Positions 59,471-64,000 of a DNA stretch of 64,000 bases are shown here, one piece after another; within the stretch, counting starts at the first letter, position 1, and every line of letters starts with the position of its first letter. The DNA lies in NCBI RefSeq assembly GCF_047675955.1, contig NC_132915.1:48808026-48872025 (forward strand), in the 5' to 3' direction. This DNA comes from Chlorocebus sabaeus (Eukaryota > Chordata > Mammalia > Primates > Cercopithecidae). The notes beneath the pieces were generated by a model that searched no databases, was not told the origin of the DNA, and was given only the letters and a program-made list of their open reading frames with translations. The position numbers were made by a program, and so were the translations under genes.

Positions 59471-59477
<7 letters not shown>

Positions 59478-59529
59478 AGCTACTCATGCCTACACCTTCA
59501 GCTGTGAGGTTAAAGGTGATAACATATGT

Positions 59530-59885
59530 TGATATGGTTTGGCTCTGTGTCCCCACCCAAATCTCATCTCAAATTGTAATCCCCATGTGTTGGGGGTGGG
59601 AGGTGACTGAATCGGGGGCAGATTTCCCCTTTGCTATTCTCATGATAGTGAATGGGTTCTCATGAGATCTGGTTGTTTCAAAGCGTATGGCACATCTCCA
59701 TTCACTCTTTTTCTCTCCTGCTCTGCCGTGGTAAGACATGCTTGCTTCCCCTTCGCCTTCTGCCATGATTGTAAGTTTCCTGAGGCCTCTCAGTCATGCT
59801 TCCTGTTAAGCCTGTGGAACTATAAGTCAATTAAACCTCTTTTCTTCATAAGTTCTCTATAGCAGTGTGAAAATGGACTAATACA
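59530..59885 (+). mobile_element. THE1 solo LTR
   Basis: A 356-bp LTR starting TGATATGGTTTGGCTCTGTG and ending GGACTAATACA, typical of the THE1 (ERVL-MaLR) family. The 5-bp repeat tatgt lies at 59525-59529 and 59886-59890, the duplication size expected for MaLR integration. No internal sequence remains. Confidence 0.96.
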
Positions 59886-60123
59886 TATGTAAAATGCCTA
59901 GTACCAAAGCTGTGGCAAATAGTAGGTATTTGATAAATGTTAGGTTTTACAACTACTAGACTGAACAGTTCAAGTGGTTGTGCCATTGAATAATGGGTTG
60001 GGCCAGAGAGTGTTAATTTCAACCACAGGGACAGAGAAAGCCAAAGGGGGCTCACTGAGGTCTGATGGCTGTGGTTTCTCTATTACTTAACACTGACCTT
60101 AAAGACACAGAGAAAGGATTAGA

Positions 60124-60305
60124 CTGCAGCAGGTATCAAGCTTTATCATACATTAAAAATCACCTTGGATGCTAATTAAAAATGCTAATTCCTATGTGCT
60201 GCTTCCCAGTGATCCTGTTTCATCACACCTAGCATATGGCCCAGGGATCTGCATTTCATCCCCAGGAGATGCTGATGCATGAGTCTTCCAACCTCACCTG
60301 GAGAA
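60124..60305 (+). mobile_element. MER5-type (hAT-Charlie) DNA transposon fossil
   Basis: 'acattaaaaatcaccttgga', 'cccagggatctgcatttcat' and 'gaaacagtggctt' follow MER5A order. Located about 210 bp from a coding exon. Confidence 0.75.
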
Positions 60306-60516
60306 ACAGTGGCTTAAAGAATATTCATATTCATTCAATAAATGTAGAGGTTGCTGCTTATGGGACCCTGGGGTGGCACTGGGAAATACACACAAGGATG
60401 AACAAGGCCCTACCTGATTCCTGTGCAGCTGAGAGCTGGGGCTTCCAAGGAGAATACAGTGTCTGTGCTGCCACGCTACGACAACAGCCCAGAAGAGCAA
60501 TGGAGAAAAGCCATAC

Positions 60517-60635
60517 CTGAGCTTCTGCACCTTCAATGTTGTGGGAGAGATTTCCATTTTGTACAGGTTCGGAAGCATCACTGGATGGTGTCATTTCAAC
60601 ATCTGTGCTGTTGCTGTTTGGAAGCTCAATTTTTT
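60517..60635 (-). CDS. SLC24A2: SLC24A2 exon, 119 bp (residues ~408-446)
   Basis: Encodes part of the large cytoplasmic loop of NCKX2 between the two transport modules: KIELPNSNSTDVEMTPSSDA, then SEPVQNGNLSHNIEGAEAQ. Hydrophilic, Ser/Thr/Asn-rich, no membrane segment. It starts with two bases completing a codon from the upstream exon (beyond the window) and ends in phase 0 at CAG followed by GTATGG. Because 119 is not a multiple of three, skipping would shift the frame and remove the whole second transport half. Its acceptor is unusual: a weak A/T-rich segment preceded by (UC)15(UG)11 instead of an ordinary polypyrimidine tract. Confidence 0.96.
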
Positions 60636-60656
60636 CTGTGATATAATTTAAACACA

Positions 60657-60708
<52 letters not shown>

Positions 60709-60752
60709 AAGCAAATGGAGTCAATGGGGGTAAAGAGTAATATTGAAAAGAG
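60636..60752 (-). promoter_or_regulatory. SLC24A2: Atypical 3' splice-site region with (UC)n(UG)n repeat
   Basis: In minus (RNA) sense: about 15 UC units (60675-60704), then about 11 UG units (60652-60674), then UUUAAAUUAUAUCACAG at the exon. No AG dinucleotide occurs between the acceptor and 60753, an AG-exclusion zone of about 115 nt, suggesting a distant branch point. UG repeats are known TDP-43 targets and CU repeats PTB targets; an effect here is inferred. Confidence 0.8.
60652..60704. repeat. Compound (AC)11(AG)15 microsatellite
   Basis: Contiguous AC then AG dinucleotides on the plus strand, 16 bases from a splice acceptor on the minus strand. Confidence 0.97.
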
Positions 60753-61529
60753 CTTCTTAAAATGTTGGGCTAAAGCAGAGGATAGTGGTGTCCCAGGGGC
60801 GATAAGTCCCAGGGCTGATATTGAGCCAAGTGGGAAAGGATTTTTACCGTTCTTCCCTATGTCTTTCAGCATATGGCCTGCCCTCTTAATAGCACCCTGG
60901 CTTCCCGCTGTGGCATGACATTTTACCTTGAGGGCCCTATCAGCTCCCATGGTATTCCTTTCTTGAGCCTAGGCAAATTTACCAACTAGCTAAACATGAA
61001 CATAGACATTTTGAAACCCAAACCACACCCAATCTACATACTATTGTTTATACCTGGGACTGTACCCTTCAGATATTTTCTTACAGTAATATCTTTTCTT
61101 TCACACTGTACTCTGGAAAAGATATTAGCTAGGGCTTCAGGGTCCTAGACTTTACTCTGCTTTGATCAGGCTGCCACCTTAGGCTAGTCCTATTCTTCCT
61201 CTGGGACTTGGGAACCTTATCTGTGAAATATGGGGGTTCGACAGGTTGACCTCCAAGGGACGTTATGTTCAGCTGTAATTCAGGCTCTGTGAGTGGAAAC
61301 TCTTCCAGTGCCTAGCTGGCCACAGGCAGGGCAGCCTGGTGAATGCTACTTAGCACACTCCACACCTGAGCATCCTATTGCAGGCAAGGCAAGGGGGAGA
61401 TGGACAAGTAATAGAGGCCAAAGGCTGTGCCATTCCTGAATCAGAGAGAACATTTAGCTAGAGTAAAGCCAGAGGGTCAGCAAGTGCAGATTTGACACTT
61501 GAGAAGTGACTCTAGGGTAATAGTTAAGC

Positions 61530-61800
61530 ACTGGGAGTCTGTAACACTGGGAATCAGGCCTGGCTTCAAATTCTGGATCTACAACTTGTGCTGTTTCACC
61601 CTTTGCAAGTGACTCAACCTCTCTGAAGTTCAGTTTCTTCATCTGTAAAATTGGGGTGATGGTAACAATACTACTACTACTATTATTGTTGCTACTACTA
61701 CCACTAACAAAAACAATATGATCAAAGAGTATTTCTGTAAAGATTAAATAAGAAAATGCATATAAAACACTTAGCATAGTGCCTTGTACAGAGCAACCAA
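61530..61800 (+). mobile_element. MIR with internal TAC/TTG short repeats
   Basis: MIR core 'aggcctggcttcaaattctg', 'agtttcttcatctgtaaaat' and tail 'gcatagtgccttgtacagag'. The region 61665-61710 has been expanded into TAC, TAT and TTG triplets. Confidence 0.82.
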
Positions 61801-62446
61801 GAAGCATAAACTATTTGTATCCTTATTATAGTGCCTGCCTTTCACTAGAATAATCTTTTTGTCATGACAAGAGGAGTACCTCCAGGTGATCAATGTTCCA
61901 GTACCACTGAGGTCTGCTGGGACTTCACTGGGAGGGAAATTAAAAGGTTCCTATTGAGAGCACACACTCTGGCTGTTTTGGGTCAAATCATGGATTTTGG
62001 GATGGAATGAGGCTGTAGTATGCTGTCAGGATTGCTGGGGGTATCAGAATGCTCATCAGTATCAGATCCGAGCAGTATCACCTGCTCATGAAACATGAGA
62101 ATATGCTTTTTTTTTTTTTTCTTCTAGCCGCTTCAGAGGGACTAGACATTCCCATCACTGGTGCTTAAGAAAATAATTTGAGAGTTACATAAAAATTGTT
62201 GAGTTTGAAGCAGCCAAATTTTGGAAATCATAGGGAAATATTTATGTTTCTTTATGTATTTAGTTGTGGAATATAGACACACAAATAGATTTAAATATGG
62301 AAAACCATAGAAACTCAAATTTACTTTATCTTTCCAAGTTTTTAGTAGTGACAGCGATATGTATGTGATGTTGTGCTATGTGTAGCTATGCCAGTTTATC
62401 TTAATATGCTTGATTCAGTTATTTAAATAAAAAAATATTAAGAACC

Positions 62447-62729
62447 AGCCGGGCGTGGTGGCTCATGCCTGTAATCCCAGCACTTTGGGAGGCCAAGGTG
62501 GGTGGATCACGAGGTCAGGAGATCGAGACCATCCTGGCTAACACGGTGAAACCCTGTCTCTACTAAAAATACAAAAAATTAGCCGGATGTGGTGGCGGGT
62601 GCCTGTAATCCTAGCTACTGGGGAGGCTGAGGCAGGGGAATGGTGTGAACCTGGGAGACAGAGCTTGCAGTGAGCCAAGATGGCGCCACTGCACTCCAGT
62701 CTGGGAGACACAGCGAGACGAGACTCCGT

Positions 62730-62757
<28 letters not shown>
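62447..62757 (+). mobile_element. Alu element, young-looking (AluY-like), plus strand
   Basis: Sense Alu from 'agccgggcgtggtggctcat' to an A25 tail. Direct repeats attaagaacc at 62437-62446 and 62758-62767. A pre-insertion copy of this very site exists in inverted form at 63898-63977, confirming the insertion boundary. Confidence 0.97.
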
Positions 62758-62762
<5 letters not shown>

Positions 62763-63063
62763 GAACCTTGGGTGAATAAAACTGTTTGGAGAAGTCTATT
62801 GGCGGATGTGATACAACCTTAGGATCAGCCTGCAATGGTCAAATTGACCCTAGCAACACAGAATACTGGGTAAAAGGGGAGTTAAGATGTCTAAGAACAG
62901 AGATGAACAGACGAGCAGAGACTGCCTCCCAGGCATAATACTTAACCTGTGTGTGCACATCTTAGCTTATAAAGTGCTTTTACACAGCAGGCTGAAGGTT
63001 CATAATAAAAGAAAATATGAAAATAAATCTTGGACTTACTTTGAAAAGCATTAGACACACACT

Positions 63064-63137
63064 ATTTTCTAGTTACAAAGTCATTCGGAGACCCAAGAAC
63101 ATTTTCTAGTTACAAAGTAATTCAGAGACTCAATAAC
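63064..63137 (+). repeat. 37-bp tandem duplication (two copies)
   Basis: attttctagttacaaagt starts both units (63064-63100 and 63101-63137). They differ at four positions. Located between the two arms of the inverted copy. Confidence 0.93.
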
Positions 63138-63897
63138 ATGAGAAGAATCCTTGGAATTAAGTGTCCTACCTCCTAAAAAAGATTAAATCCAAGTCTAAGG
63201 TTGGCCAGTCATTAAGAGGAGGACTGGGACTGAGCCCAGGAATCCAAGCTACCTCATTCCATAAAAGACAAGTCAACAAGTGAAGCAGAAAAAATAGCTT
63301 GTGTAGTTGAATCTAAACATCACAAACAAAACTCAACCTATGCAGTAGACTTTCATGGTGTGGTTTTACATTTTTATAGTACAAAAGCAAAATACTCTTA
63401 TTCTGAAAAACTTTATAGAAGCATAAAGAAGCAGAAAAAATATATATAACTCATAATCCCAGCTTTAGGAAGTAACTATTGTTAACATTTTAGCTGACTT
63501 CTTTCCAGTTTTTCTTTTCCTATCTAATTGCATCTTAACTGTTTCTCAGCCAAAAATTTTCCCTGAGGTAGAAGTTAGGATAACAGGAAAGGCAGAAACT
63601 CTTCTATGGAGTGTCAGTATTTTGAGAGCAATGCTGTTGAATTTTGTCTGCAGATAATTTTAGTTACTTGGGTAATAGCTTCGTTTATAGCATAGATCCA
63701 GATCAGGTTAAATTTAGTTTGAATTTAGAATAAGAGAGCTATATTATAGTTACAGACAGGAGAGAAGGAACATCATGTTCCAAGTTAAAATAAGATGTCT
63801 GAATGTCACAATCTGGTCACACAGGAGCTCTGCAAAAGTCAGTGAAAAGAGACCTGGGGGCTGTTATTGCTGAATTCTTAAAAAACGAGCATCATCT

Positions 63898-63977
63898 AAG
63901 GTTGTATCACATCAGCCAACAGACTTCTCCAAACAGAGTTTTATTCACCCAAGGTTCTTAATATTTTTTTTTTATTT
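63898..63977 (-). repeat. 80-bp inverted local copy flanked by 10-bp direct repeats
   Basis: Reverse complement of about 62428-62446 joined to 62768-62824 (the source without its Alu), with about two substitutions and two small indels. Bounded by perfect repeats agcatcatct at 63888-63897 and 63978-63987. Confidence 0.9.
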
Positions 63978-64000
63978 AGCATCATCTCAAAAGGACTCTG

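Larger units (their letters stand above)
34301..60516 (-). other. SLC24A2: SLC24A2 26-kb intron
   Basis: Donor GTATGG below 60517, acceptor CAG above 34300. It contains an L1 3' end (34885-35230), MLT1 LTRs, a Tigger fragment, Alus at 39357-39645, 41540-41854, 50851-51160, 51370-51672, 52775-53072, 53748-54033 and 59144-59470, a full-length L1 (43101-49251), L2/MIR tracts (55680-57960) and a THE1 LTR (59530-59885). I see no feature in 35240-37920, 39660-41520, 41870-42780, 49270-50180, 51690-52770 or 54040-55670 beyond short repeats listed separately. No additional SLC24A2 exon was recognised here. Confidence 0.85.
60753..64000 (-). other. SLC24A2: SLC24A2 intron continuing beyond the window
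   Basis: Contains a MIR (61530-61800), an Alu (62447-62757), a 37-bp tandem duplication (63064-63137) and an 80-bp inverted copy near the end (63898-63977). No exon recognised; upstream exons should lie beyond 64000. Confidence 0.8.

Noticed and set aside
34301..60516. A missing alternative SLC24A2 exon in the 26-kb intron
   Set aside because: The flanking exons join in phase 0 without gap, and I found no additional segment with NCKX-like coding text and GT-AG sites.
60358..60950. Minus ORFs starting with long SLSL/CVCV repeats
   Set aside because: These are read-through of the intronic UC/UG microsatellite into or past the SLC24A2 exon; the real exon starts at 60635.
63898..63977. Standard Alu/L1-type retrotransposition for the 80-bp inverted copy
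   Set aside because: There is no A-rich 3' end in the expected orientation and the source is a unique neighbouring intronic segment, so I describe it as a templated insertion of unknown mechanism.

Overview
This is a primate, most likely human, nuclear genomic window. It carries dense Alu elements, L1PA-type LINE-1s, MIR/L2 relics, MLT1 and THE1 LTRs and Tigger/MER5-type DNA-transposon fossils, with small exons separated by kilobase introns bounded by GT-AG sites. The only cellular gene I can support is the 3' portion of SLC24A2 (NCKX2, the K+-dependent Na+/Ca2+ exchanger of neurons and cones; from general knowledge on human 9p22), transcribed on the minus strand. Five coding exons are visible: 60517-60635, 34160-34300, 17745-17834, 10349-10515 and 5678-5927. 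Their phases join cleanly and encode the last 254 residues: the end of the large cytoplasmic loop, the second transport module with the alpha-2 repeat, and the C-terminus ending CPVSI. Counting back from a 661-residue protein puts the two alpha-2 aspartates at 548 and 575, the published NCKX2 cation-site numbers, which supports the assignment. Upstream exons lie beyond base 64000.

Layout from low to high coordinates (3' to 5' of the gene): 1-5677, presumed 3' UTR. 5678-5927, last coding exon. 5928-10348, intron with a (CA)n tract and an old L1-like relic split by an Alu. 10349-10515, alpha-2 exon. 10516-17744, intron with five Alus or Alu monomers, MIRs and an L1M fragment. 17745-17834, exon. 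17835-34159, intron with a full-length L1 (24368-31014) carrying a nested Alu, a Tigger relic, MLT1 LTRs and a ~420-bp inverted duplication. 34160-34300, exon. 34301-60516, 26-kb intron with a second full-length L1 (43101-49251), MLT1 and THE1 LTRs, L2 tracts, several Alus and a 55-bp tandem repeat. 60517-60635, exon. 60636-64000, intron beginning with a UC/UG microsatellite at the splice acceptor.

Both L1s lie in the same orientation as the host gene and both are decayed, so no second functional protein-coding gene is supported. The most unusual observations are: an 80-bp inverted copy of a nearby segment inserted between perfect 10-bp direct repeats and preserving the pre-Alu state of its source (62428-63987); a (UC)n(UG)n repeat replacing the normal polypyrimidine tract at a 3' splice site within a ~115-nt AG-free zone (60636-60752); an inverted duplication of ~420 bp around a G-run/GA tract (31107-32867); a 24-bp perfect palindrome (54431-54454); and a three-copy ~55-bp tandem repeat (53588-53750). 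Repeat family names come from recognition, not from a database search.
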